Below are positions 17,205-25,081 of a stretch of DNA of 64,000 bases, piece after piece. Source of the stretch: Armatimonadota bacterium (lineage in GTDB: Bacteria > Armatimonadota > UBA5829 > DTJY01); assembly GCA_023511795.1 (NCBI GenBank), contig JAIMAU010000001.1, forward strand, positions 574,384 through 638,383, in the 5' to 3' direction. The notes beneath the pieces are model-generated. The model was given only the letters and a program-made list of their open reading frames with translations, ran no database searches and was not told the DNA's origin. Each line of letters opens with the position of its first letter. The stretch's first letter is position 1. The translations under genes and the position numbers were made by a program.

Positions 17205-17474
17205 ATGACTGATTCAAACGTTCTGAGTATTGCACAACATGCATTGACTTTGGCGGTTGCCATATCTGCGCCAATTTTGGGTGCTGGATTGGTAGTGGGC
17301 TTGGTAGTAAGCATTTTCCAGGCTGCCACACAAATACATGAAATGACAATAACATTTATACCAAAAATTCTGGCAGTTGCAGCGGCCTTGACTGCTTGTG
17401 GGCCGTGGATGGTGCGGCAGGTTGTAGATTTCACTACTGTTTTGTTTCAAAGCATACCAACGATGGTGAGATAG
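17205..17474 (+). CDS. fliQ: flagellar export gate protein FliQ
   Basis: FliQ is an 89-residue gate protein with two membrane helices (about 14-38 and 50-75) that wraps around the FliPR core. The typical segments GLVVSIFQAATQIHEMTITFIPKI and the C-terminal FTTVLFQSIP are present. The ATG at 17205 follows TGAGGTGTAGACT, 10 nt after fliP, and its stop codon directly abuts the fliR start. Confidence 0.96.
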   Translation: MTDSNVLSIAQHALTLAVAISAPILGAGLVVGLVVSIFQAATQIHEMTITFIPKILAVAAALTACGPWMVRQVVDFTTVLFQSIPTMVR

Positions 17475-18257
17475 ATGGACCTAGCATCGTTTAGCTTGGA
17501 GAGGCTTGAAACATTTGTATTGATTCTCTCGCGCACAGCGGGGATATTTGCCATAACGCCACTGTTTGGCTCAAATCAGGTGCCTTTACAGATACGTGTT
17601 GCAATGGCGGTGGGACTTGCAATTGTATTCATGCCTCTCTACCGGCTTAATGGAGTGCTAGCATCCGATGCCCTTCAAATGGCGTTGCTAATTGGGAAAG
17701 AGACATTGGTTGGATTAGTAATCGGATTCGTAGCTACGTTGGTACTAACGACTGTTCAAATAGCAGGTGAATTCATAGATATGCAGTCGGGATTTAGTTT
17801 TGCAAGCATGGTTGACCCGGTCAATGGAACGCATACTGCCGTGGTAGCAAGACTTCATTATTTGATTGCTGGCCTTTTGTTTTTTGTGACTAACGCCCAC
17901 CATGTGATGATTCAAGGCCTTGCAGATAGCTTCAGTCTGGTTCCAATTGGCCAATTAGTCATAAATTCGGCTGTGGCTAATGGAGTTATGGATTTGTTTG
18001 TCCATTTATTTATGGTTGCGATTCGTATTGCCATGCCAGTCCTTAGCGCTGTTTTTCTTGCTGATATATCGTTGGCGCTAATTGCTCGGGCTGTTCCCCA
18101 GATGAATGTGCTCATAGTGGGTTTCCCCTTGAAGATTGGGGTTGGCCTCGTTGGCATTCTTGTTGCTTTGCCGATCATAATGGCTTCTGCTCAGGGATTA
18201 TTTGGTGATATATACAGTCAGACGGGGAGTATTCTTCGCCTGTTTGTTGGTCAATAG
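17475..18257 (+). CDS. fliR: flagellar export gate protein FliR
   Basis: FliR is the single-copy lid subunit of the export gate core. It is a hydrophobic 260-residue protein with about six membrane helices and family motifs SRTAGIFAITPLFGSNQVP near the start, GEFIDMQSGFSFASMVDP in the middle, and ARAVPQMNVLIVGFPLKIGVGL near the end. The ATG immediately follows the fliQ stop, so translation is probably coupled. Confidence 0.96.
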   Translation: MDLASFSLERLETFVLILSRTAGIFAITPLFGSNQVPLQIRVAMAVGLAIVFMPLYRLNGVLASDALQMALLIGKETLVGLVIGFVATLVLTTVQIAGEFIDMQSGFSFASMVDPVNGTHTAVVARLHYLIAGLLFFVTNAHHVMIQGLADSFSLVPIGQLVINSAVANGVMDLFVHLFMVAIRIAMPVLSAVFLADISLALIARAVPQMNVLIVGFPLKIGVGLVGILVALPIIMASAQGLFGDIYSQTGSILRLFVGQ

Positions 18258-18279
18258 GCACAGCTAGGAGAATTTAGGA

Positions 18280-19356
18280 ATGGCTTCACAAGACAGGACC
18301 GAACCTGCAACCCCGCGAAGGCGGGAGGAAGCAAGGCAAGAGGGCAAAGTTGCCAAAAGCATGGACGTCAATTCTGTTGTTGTCCTGCTTGCTGGGATTC
18401 TCCTCCTGAAAGTTGCCGGGCCATATATGCTAAGAGGATTGATGGCAATTGCCACGGATGCATTTTCTCACTTGCATTCTCGCGAAATAACTATGAGCAA
18501 TATTGGAACATATTTAGCGTCATATGGAGTTCGCGGAGCGCTTATCTGTCTTCCTTTGGCGATTGGGTTAGGTGCAGTAGGCATAGCGTCTAATGTGATG
18601 CAAGTCGGCCTAAAAGTTACACCAAAGGTGCTAAATCCCGATTTGAATAGGCTCAATCTGGTGCAGGGGATTGCAAGGTTGTTTTCATGGCGCTGTGGTG
18701 TAGAAATCATAAAGCTAGTGGCTAAAGTAGGCATTGTTGCTTGGGTTGTTTATGCTTCTTTAAAAAACCAATATTTCTTGCTCGTAAATTTGGCGGGTAT
18801 GCCTCTTGTCAGCGGTTTTCTTCTAGTAGGGAGCCTCTGCTGGCAGCTTGTTTTGCGAGCATGGATTGTTATGTTGGCAATGGCAGTTTTCGATTTTATA
18901 TATCAGCGCTTTCAATTCGAACAAAGCATGAAGATGACCAAACAAGAGGTTAAGGATGAGTACCGGCGTTCGGAAGGAGACCCTTACATAAAGGCAAGGA
19001 TTAGACAGCGCCAAAGGGAGATAGCTCGCGGACGAATGTTCCTTGATGTTGCGAGGGCAGATGTAGTGATTACCAACCCAGTTCACCTGGCAGTGGCGTT
19101 AAGATACGACTCGGCTGAGATGGCTGCGCCAACCGTTGTTGCCAAGGGCCAACGGCTCATTGCTGAGAAGATCAAGGCCATCGCCGAAGCACATTGCGTT
19201 CCAATAATTGAAAACCCGCCGGTCGCAAGGTTGCTATATAAGACTGTCGAAGTCGGTCAACAGATACCCGAAAGCTTGTATCAAGCAGTTGCTGAGATTC
19301 TAGCTTATGTATACAGAATGAGCGAGAGAACTGATAACAGGCACGCGGCTGCCTAA
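18280..19356 (+). CDS. flhB: flagellar export switch protein FlhB
   Basis: FlhB closes the export gate and switches substrate specificity after self-cleavage. Four membrane helices (about 31-49, 85-110, 140-160 and 180-205) are followed by a cytoplasmic domain with the autocleavage motif Asn-Pro-Val-His at residues 266-269, an NPTH variant still expected to cleave between Asn and Pro. The N-terminus (QDRTEPATPRRREEARQEGKVAKS) is diagnostic. Length is 358 residues. Confidence 0.97.
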   Translation: MASQDRTEPATPRRREEARQEGKVAKSMDVNSVVVLLAGILLLKVAGPYMLRGLMAIATDAFSHLHSREITMSNIGTYLASYGVRGALICLPLAIGLGAVGIASNVMQVGLKVTPKVLNPDLNRLNLVQGIARLFSWRCGVEIIKLVAKVGIVAWVVYASLKNQYFLLVNLAGMPLVSGFLLVGSLCWQLVLRAWIVMLAMAVFDFIYQRFQFEQSMKMTKQEVKDEYRRSEGDPYIKARIRQRQREIARGRMFLDVARADVVITNPVHLAVALRYDSAEMAAPTVVAKGQRLIAEKIKAIAEAHCVPIIENPPVARLLYKTVEVGQQIPESLYQAVAEILAYVYRMSERTDNRHAAA

Positions 19357-19424
19357 TGTGTTTTCGTTCTCCCAAGCAATAGCGCAATTTAGGATGATAA
19401 GATGAGGGCGGAAAAGGACTAATT

Positions 19425-21515
19425 ATGGCAACAGTTATAGCACCTCGGAAGCCATTAGGGCTTCAAACAATAACCAAATACAGCGATTATCTTGTTGCTT
19501 TCACTGCTGTCATCGTCGTGGGAATGCTGATAATGCCAATTCCTGCGTGGTTGCTCGACGTCTTACTAACACTAAACATTGCAATGGCGATGACCGTTTT
19601 GCTGGCAACAATCTATACTCCACAGCCGCTTGAGTTTGCTTCTTTTCCGTCTATGCTTTTGGTTACTACGCTTTTCCGTCTTGCCCTCAACATTTCAGCC
19701 GCAAGACTAGTACTGCTTAGCGGTTCTGCCGGGGCACTCATTTCGGCATTTGGTACGGTTGTTGTCGGCGGTAACTACGTTGTCGGTGTTGTTATTTTTA
19801 TTATTATTGTAATTATCCAATTCATAGTCATAACCAACGGCACAGGTCGAGTTGCTGAAGTTGCTGCAAGGTTTACGCTAGATGCAATGCCAGGAAAGCA
19901 AATGGCTATTGATGCGGACCTCAATGCCGGCATTATTGATGAAGAGGAAGCTCAAGCTCGCCGAAAAGCAGTCGCACGAGAGGCTGACTTTTATGGTGCC
20001 ATGGATGGTGCAAGCAAGTTCGTTCGGGGGGATGCTCTTGCCGCAGTTGTCATGATAATAATCAACATCCTTGGCGGAGTCATGATTGGCGTACTTCAAC
20101 GGCATATGAACTTTATAACCGCTCTCCAAAACTATACGCTATTGACAATTGGTGTGGGTCTTGTTACGCAAATACCCTCTTTGCTAGTGTCGACCGCGAC
20201 AGGCTTAATGGTTACAAAGGTATCATCAGAAAGCAATCTGGGTAGCGAATTAACTTCACAAATGCTTGGCCAGCCAAAAGCAGTTTGGATTACATCAGCA
20301 ATATGTGCAATACTCGCATTAATTCCGGGGCTTCCAAAAATGCCATTTATTCTTGCTGGTTTATTTGGAATTGGTTTGGCATTCTTAATCAAGGGGCAAG
20401 CGCAACCTCGCACTGAGGAGCAGAAGGAAATCATAACTCCAAGGCCCCCTGAATCCATGACAGATTTGCTTGCGGTTGATCCTATTGAGGTTGAGCTAGG
20501 ATATGGTTTAATACCACTAGCTGATCCAAAGCAAGGTGGCGACCTCCTAGATAGAATCACTGCAGTACGAAGGCAGGCAGCGCTCGAACTTGGTCTTCTT
20601 GTTCCTGCAATTAGAGTTAGAGATAATATGCAGCTTAAACCGAACGCCTACTCAGTTAAGCTTCGCGGTATCGAGATTGGCACAGGCGAAGTATATTCCG
20701 GCCAGTTGTTAGCGATGAACCCTGGGACGGCGACTGCTGAGCTCCATGGTATAGAAACTGTTGAACCAGCCTTCGGACTTCCAGCGATTTGGATCTCCGA
20801 ACTCCAACAGACAGAAGCTGAGATGGCCGGCTATACGGTTGTTGATCCACTAACCGTTATGATTACACACCTAAGTGAACTTATTAAGAAACATGCGGCG
20901 GAAATTTTGACGCGACAAGACACGCAAACGCTAATAGACACTGTTAAGGAGAAGTCGCCTGCAGTTGTTGAAGAACTTGTTCCAAATCTTCTGAGCATCG
21001 GTGACATCCAGAAAGTCCTCCAAAACTTGCTATCAGAGCGGGTCTCAATCCGAGATCTGGGTGTCATTTTAGAAGCGCTAGCCGATGGTGCACGGCTTAC
21101 AAAAGATGCCGATTTGTTGACTGAGTATGTGCGCCAGGCTCTTTGCAGGCAAATTAGCAAACAATATCAGTCGCCAGAAGGTTGTATTCATGTAATTACC
21201 CTTGACCCGGCTGTCGAACAGATACTTGCAGAAGGTATTCGTCAGACGGATACGGGTTACCAATTGGTTCTAGAGCCGCGAATTGCCCAGCGAATTCTTG
21301 AAGAGACTCGGAACCAAGCAGAGCGAATGGCAGCGTTAGGATATCAACCTGTCATTCTCTGCTCGCCTAAGGTGAGGATTCACTTTAGGCGGCTTATTGA
21401 ACGAATGGCTCCAACGCTAGCTGTTTTGTCGTTCAATGAGCTAAGTCCAGGTACCAAACTTGAAACACAGGGAATGGTGAGCCTGGCGAATGAAAGTTCT
21501 TATGCAGTAAAGTGA
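19425..21515 (+). CDS. flhA: flagellar export protein FlhA
   Basis: FlhA forms the nonameric ring that receives cargo and couples export to ion flow. The N-terminal 330 residues contain about eight membrane helices and the FHIPEP-family block (GNYVVGVVIFIIIVIIQF, then NGTGRVAEVAARFTLDAMPGK). The C-terminal cytoplasmic domain (about 345-690) ends with YQPVILCSPKVRIHFRRL. Length is 696 residues. It follows flhB after 68 nt and a change to a weaker upstream signal; the window has no flhF or flhG. Confidence 0.97.
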   Translation: MATVIAPRKPLGLQTITKYSDYLVAFTAVIVVGMLIMPIPAWLLDVLLTLNIAMAMTVLLATIYTPQPLEFASFPSMLLVTTLFRLALNISAARLVLLSGSAGALISAFGTVVVGGNYVVGVVIFIIIVIIQFIVITNGTGRVAEVAARFTLDAMPGKQMAIDADLNAGIIDEEEAQARRKAVAREADFYGAMDGASKFVRGDALAAVVMIIINILGGVMIGVLQRHMNFITALQNYTLLTIGVGLVTQIPSLLVSTATGLMVTKVSSESNLGSELTSQMLGQPKAVWITSAICAILALIPGLPKMPFILAGLFGIGLAFLIKGQAQPRTEEQKEIITPRPPESMTDLLAVDPIEVELGYGLIPLADPKQGGDLLDRITAVRRQAALELGLLVPAIRVRDNMQLKPNAYSVKLRGIEIGTGEVYSGQLLAMNPGTATAELHGIETVEPAFGLPAIWISELQQTEAEMAGYTVVDPLTVMITHLSELIKKHAAEILTRQDTQTLIDTVKEKSPAVVEELVPNLLSIGDIQKVLQNLLSERVSIRDLGVILEALADGARLTKDADLLTEYVRQALCRQISKQYQSPEGCIHVITLDPAVEQILAEGIRQTDTGYQLVLEPRIAQRILEETRNQAERMAALGYQPVILCSPKVRIHFRRLIERMAPTLAVLSFNELSPGTKLETQGMVSLANESSYAVK

Positions 21516-21523
21516 GGTAGCAA

Positions 21524-22552
21524 GTGTTTTGGCGCAAGAAAACTGAAGACAGGGTGAATATCTTTTCCCTCGTGAGGGTCAACGACAGAATTCAATTGAA
21601 AGTCTATGGACGCGCATATCTAAGTCGTGTTGAAGATATTCGAGGGCAGGAGCTGTTTGTTGGCGCCCCTGTGGAGCAGAACCGAGTAAGGATGTTACCG
21701 ACAGGACGTGAGGTCACGGTTAGCTTGTTTGCAGTTCATGGACTGCAACAATTCTCTGCCGTCGTTGTTCGCATGGAAACAAACCGAATCCCACTTGTTG
21801 TCTTGTCGAATTTCAAGGCGATAGGCACAGTTCAACGAAGAGAGTATGTTAGGGTGCTGCAGAAGCTTCCTATACGTTATAGGCCACTTTCGGGTCCTAA
21901 GGGTGGTGGGCCTTGGTTCAATGGAATAACGAACGACTTGAGCGGCGGCGGGGTCCAGTTGACTGTAAGACATTGTGGACTAGAGGTTGGAGATCTCTTG
22001 GAGATAGAACTCTTTTTGCCCGGAGAGGAACCTATTAGTGCGGTTGGACAGGTCGTCCGTTCAACGCAGGGTTATTTTTCAATACTCAGCGGTCAGACAA
22101 TTGGCATTAAGTTTACAGAAATAGATTCGGCAGAGCGCGACCGAATTGTCCGTTATGTCTTCAAAAAGCAATCAGAGATGCTTGATTCGCGCCGTAGTTT
22201 TGTTCGCGTAAGGCAGCGTGTGGAAGTTTCCTACAGACGCTCAAACAAACATTCATTTGAGAGAGGATACACTCTGGATATGAGCACGGGTGGCTTGCGG
22301 TTGGTGGCTTTGTCAGGTGAGAGTTTCAACACAGGTGATATCCTCGATATTTGGATTGTTCTTTCCAACTCGACAATTATCGGAGCAACCGGTGAAGTTG
22401 TCTGGGTAGGGAATGGAAAAGAAACTTCAGCTCAGGAACAGCAAATAGGTATAAAATTTACCAAGATTGATTCAGAATCAAGGGCTTTGCTTGCTGATTT
22501 TCTTTCTGGCGCACGGACGGAAGATAACCAGCTGGATGATAAGGCAGCATAG
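21524..22552 (+). CDS. YcgR-like protein with two PilZ domains
   Basis: This is a probable c-di-GMP receptor acting on the flagellar motor. An N-terminal beta domain (about 10-100, YcgR-N-like) is followed by a first PilZ domain with RREYVR at 105-110 and NDLSGGG at 137-143. A second PilZ domain has RRSFVR at 223-228 and DMSTGG at 252-257. Both copies keep the c-di-GMP-binding Arg and Asp/Asn-x-Ser-x-x-Gly motifs. The GTG start at 21524 is six bases after GAGG and 9 nt after flhA. Two intact PilZ domains in one YcgR-like protein is unusual. Confidence 0.88.
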   Translation: MFWRKKTEDRVNIFSLVRVNDRIQLKVYGRAYLSRVEDIRGQELFVGAPVEQNRVRMLPTGREVTVSLFAVHGLQQFSAVVVRMETNRIPLVVLSNFKAIGTVQRREYVRVLQKLPIRYRPLSGPKGGGPWFNGITNDLSGGGVQLTVRHCGLEVGDLLEIELFLPGEEPISAVGQVVRSTQGYFSILSGQTIGIKFTEIDSAERDRIVRYVFKKQSEMLDSRRSFVRVRQRVEVSYRRSNKHSFERGYTLDMSTGGLRLVALSGESFNTGDILDIWIVLSNSTIIGATGEVVWVGNGKETSAQEQQIGIKFTKIDSESRALLADFLSGARTEDNQLDDKAA

Positions 22553-22564
22553 GACTGAAGAACT

Positions 22565-22786
22565 ATGGATGGATTTTATCAGTTGGTGTGCCTGCTGATA
22601 TCGCTTGCAGGTTTCATGATAGTCATAGGGGTCCTGCTAATACGAGGTGAGCCTATTCTTGTCACCGCAGTTAAGGGCGTGCTGGCTTTTGTGGCGCTCA
22701 AAATTATTCTAGGTGTATTAAGCAAGCTTTTTAACGCAGTAGCCTGCTCTGAAAACACCAACGAAAGAAACAGGAATGAAACCTAG
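22565..22786 (+). CDS. small two-helix membrane protein, unknown function
   Basis: A 73-residue protein with two hydrophobic helices (about 4-27 and 32-58) and a charged, Asn/Glu-rich tail. It has no family I can name. The start ATG at 22565 follows AGGACTGAAG, 12 nt after the PilZ gene, and fliA follows closely, so it is part of the operon. A role in the motor or export apparatus is only inferred from position. Confidence 0.7.
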   Translation: MDGFYQLVCLLISLAGFMIVIGVLLIRGEPILVTAVKGVLAFVALKIILGVLSKLFNAVACSENTNERNRNET

Positions 22787-22811
22787 ATAGACTTTGTGGA
22801 GGTTTGCGAAC

Positions 22812-23585
22812 TTGCCAAAGACAGACCTTCTGTGGAAACGATACAAGCAGGGTAGGGATTTAGATGCGCGAGAGCAATTGATTCTAAACTATGCGTATCT
22901 GGCAAAGTATGTTGTTGACCGTATGACTGTTCGGCCAAGTGCGGTTATGGATTACGACGACTTGCTTGGGCATGCCGTCGTTGGGCTTATCGATGCTGTA
23001 GAGAAGTTCGACCCCTCTAGGGACGTCAAATTTGAAACCTATGCCGTAACTCGAATTAGAGGGGCCGTACTTGATGCGATCAAAAGTCTTGATTGGATGC
23101 CTAGAACCATTCGTTCACTGGAGCAAGAGCTTAGACAAACGTTCGCACGCTTAGAAGCAGAACTTGGCCGCCCAGCAACTGATCAAGAGGTCGCTTCATC
23201 ACTTGGAATAACTGTTGATGCTCTGAATGAACGACTTGCGGATATAGCTCAGTCGGCGCTTCTCTCGTTTGAAGAGCTCTTATCTTTTAGAGAAGAGAAT
23301 TTTGGCGAAAGTGGTATCTATTCCTTAAACGACCCCTCGGACGACCCCATTTTGGCTGCCGAGTTGAATGAACGAAGCAAGCTACTTGCTAAGGCAATTA
23401 CCGACCTTCCCGAAAAAGAAAAGCTTGTAATTAGCTTATACTATAATGACGGGTTGACGCTAAAAGAGATTGCAAAAGTCCTAGGCGTCACTGAATCAAG
23501 AGTCTGCCAATTGCATTCCAAAGCGGTTGTAAGGCTGCAAGGGAAATTGGCAAGGTATGCTGATTTGCTTGTTGCCGCGGCATAA
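22812..23585 (+). CDS. fliA: RNA polymerase sigma factor for flagellar operon, FliA (sigma-28)
   Basis: FliA directs late flagellar transcription and is held inactive by FlgM (31593). Region 2 (AYLAKYVVDRM, then FETYAVTRIRGAVLDAIKSLDWMPRTIR in segments), region 3 and region 4 helix-turn-helix (GLTLKEIAKVLGVTESRVCQLHSKAV in segments) are intact. A TTG at 22812, nine bases after GGAGG (22798-22802), is the best start. The TTG at 22794 precedes that ribosome-binding site. Length is 257 residues. Confidence 0.95.
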   Translation: MPKTDLLWKRYKQGRDLDAREQLILNYAYLAKYVVDRMTVRPSAVMDYDDLLGHAVVGLIDAVEKFDPSRDVKFETYAVTRIRGAVLDAIKSLDWMPRTIRSLEQELRQTFARLEAELGRPATDQEVASSLGITVDALNERLADIAQSALLSFEELLSFREENFGESGIYSLNDPSDDPILAAELNERSKLLAKAITDLPEKEKLVISLYYNDGLTLKEIAKVLGVTESRVCQLHSKAVVRLQGKLARYADLLVAAA

Positions 23586-23601
23586 CGTGGAGGTGTTCAA
23601 G

Positions 23602-23892
23602 GTGGATGTTCGTGCGTCAGATACTTCAAACTTGGCGGCTCAACAGGTTGAATTAAAGCGTGGGGAACCGGTCAGGGAACGTTTACATGGACAGGTTCAT
23701 GATCCATTTGCAGCTCACGCGGCGGCTCAAGTCGACGGACAAGTATCACGTCCAAAATTGTCTAAAGAACTCAGGAGAGGCAAGAAAAACGAAGAACATA
23801 CAAGAAACCAATTTTCAGTAGAGCAGGAATCCGAACAATCCAATGTGTCCGAAACAGAGATTGAACACCATGTTCTTGATGTGAGGGTATAA
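23602..23892 (+). CDS. small charged protein downstream of fliA, unknown
   Basis: A hydrophilic 96-residue protein rich in Glu, Gln, His and Lys with no membrane segment and no domain I recognise. The GTG at 23602 lies eight bases after GGAGG (23589-23593); the longer reading frame from 23557 would overlap fliA and has no signal. It is co-oriented with fliA and the next gene and probably belongs to the same transcript. Confidence 0.6.
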   Translation: MDVRASDTSNLAAQQVELKRGEPVRERLHGQVHDPFAAHAAAQVDGQVSRPKLSKELRRGKKNEEHTRNQFSVEQESEQSNVSETEIEHHVLDVRV

Positions 23893-23899
23893 GAAGTAT

Positions 23900-24181
23900 A
23901 TGAACGAAGGTTGGTTCACATTTTGTTTGGTGGCTGCCATAATCTTGTGTTCTGGGTGCGTTCTTGTAGCTGCAATTATGCGAACAGTTGCTGTCCAGCG
24001 TCAACGCGAAGCACTCATAACCGATAACCTGCGAGCGCTCGAAGAATCCACTGTCTTCTTGATAGAGCAATTGAGGTCAGAAACCGAACGAATGATTGCA
24101 GAAGTTGAGCAACGGAGGAAAGTTCTCGCTGAATTAATCGCAGAGTTTGACAAACAGCTTTCAGTAATCGCTAGAAAATGA
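23900..24181 (+). CDS. single-pass membrane protein with coiled coil (SwrB-like position)
   Basis: The 93-residue protein has an N-terminal membrane helix (about 6-28) and a cytoplasmic coiled coil (about 32-90) rich in Glu, Arg and Leu heptads. Position and architecture recall SwrB/YlxL, which follows sigD in Bacillus and promotes export-apparatus maturation, but I see no sequence motif proving homology. It is the last gene of the plus-strand flagellar run and converges on the FliT-like gene 11 nt away. Confidence 0.7.
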   Translation: MNEGWFTFCLVAAIILCSGCVLVAAIMRTVAVQRQREALITDNLRALEESTVFLIEQLRSETERMIAEVEQRRKVLAELIAEFDKQLSVIARK

Positions 24182-24192
24182 GCAATATTTTC

Positions 24193-24645
24193 CTAAAGTA
24201 TATTATCTAGAAAGCGTGAACTTTGCATTTGGGGTTGCTTTTCGTATGTTTTAATGAGACTGCGGTGTTGTCTCAGCCTTGCCAGGTTTTTTCTGTATTC
24301 GCCAAGCAGTGCGTGTAAAGCATCTTCACAGGCAGCTTGCTTCTCCATCAGCGATTTTAGACCAGTGGATACCTGCTCTATTATTTGCTCCAAATGGGGA
24401 TGCTTGTTGATACCGTCTTGGCTCCGAGTTGGCAGTCGTTTGGCGATTGATTGCAGTTGATTTGAACACCGCTTGATTTCTTCACATGCCTGGGCTCTTT
24501 CTTCAAGTATGCTCGCAACAGAGCCAATATCTGAATTGCTAATTTTCACCATGAGTTGCAAAGACAAATCGCACGCTCGTTGCAAATGCCGGTCGAACTT
24601 AATTCCGATTTGAATTGCTTCTTGAATAGCGTCTGCGGTGGTCAT
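24193..24645 (-). CDS. FliT/FlgN-like flagellar chaperone (putative)
   Basis: An all-helical 150-residue protein of high Gln, Leu and Lys content, placed directly after fliS with an ATGA stop-start overlap. FliT-type chaperones (for FliD) occupy this position in many genomes and share only helical character, so the call is from context. No catalytic motif or membrane segment is present. It is the last gene of the minus-strand run. Confidence 0.6.
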   Translation of the reverse strand: MTTADAIQEAIQIGIKFDRHLQRACDLSLQLMVKISNSDIGSVASILEERAQACEEIKRCSNQLQSIAKRLPTRSQDGINKHPHLEQIIEQVSTGLKSLMEKQAACEDALHALLGEYRKNLARLRQHRSLIKTYEKQPQMQSSRFLDNIL

Positions 24646-25052
24646 GCTGCCTTTGCCTCTAGTTTAGACTGGCCAGAGCGTGCAAGCAATTCGGCTTCTG
24701 CCCAAGTTTGCCTAAGTTCAGAAAGAATTTGGATTACTTCTTCCAAAGCCCTTTGGTCGTCTTTTATATTGGCATGCGTGAGACGGTCGAATATATAGGA
24801 ATATAGGCTATAAAGGTTTTCGGCAAGCTGGCGGTCAACATTCATATCAAGGCTTGAAATAAGTTCTAGAACGATATTTTGCACTTTACGTATATTCTCG
24901 CTTTGCTGGTCCAGCTTACCTTCTTTCATCTTTTCAGCTGCCGTTTTGGCAAATCTGATAGCCGCATCGTAAGCCATGAGGAGTAGTTTGCCAGGGGATG
25001 CGGTTTTGAATTGGTTTTCTACATATTGCGAGTATGGACTGTTTACTGACAT
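24642..25052 (-). CDS. fliS: flagellin export chaperone FliS
   Basis: FliS binds the C-terminus of flagellin in the cytoplasm and delivers it to FlhA. The 136-residue helical protein contains the family signature YVENQFKTASPGKLLLMAYDAAIRFAKTA in segments, and NVDRQLAENLYSLYSYIFDRL. It lies between fliD and the FliT-like gene. The ATG at 25052 follows AGAGGCAGG. Confidence 0.95.
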   Translation of the reverse strand: MSVNSPYSQYVENQFKTASPGKLLLMAYDAAIRFAKTAAEKMKEGKLDQQSENIRKVQNIVLELISSLDMNVDRQLAENLYSLYSYIFDRLTHANIKDDQRALEEVIQILSELRQTWAEAELLARSGQSKLEAKAA

Positions 25053-25081
25053 GGCATCCTGCCTCTTTGCTCCTATAAAGT

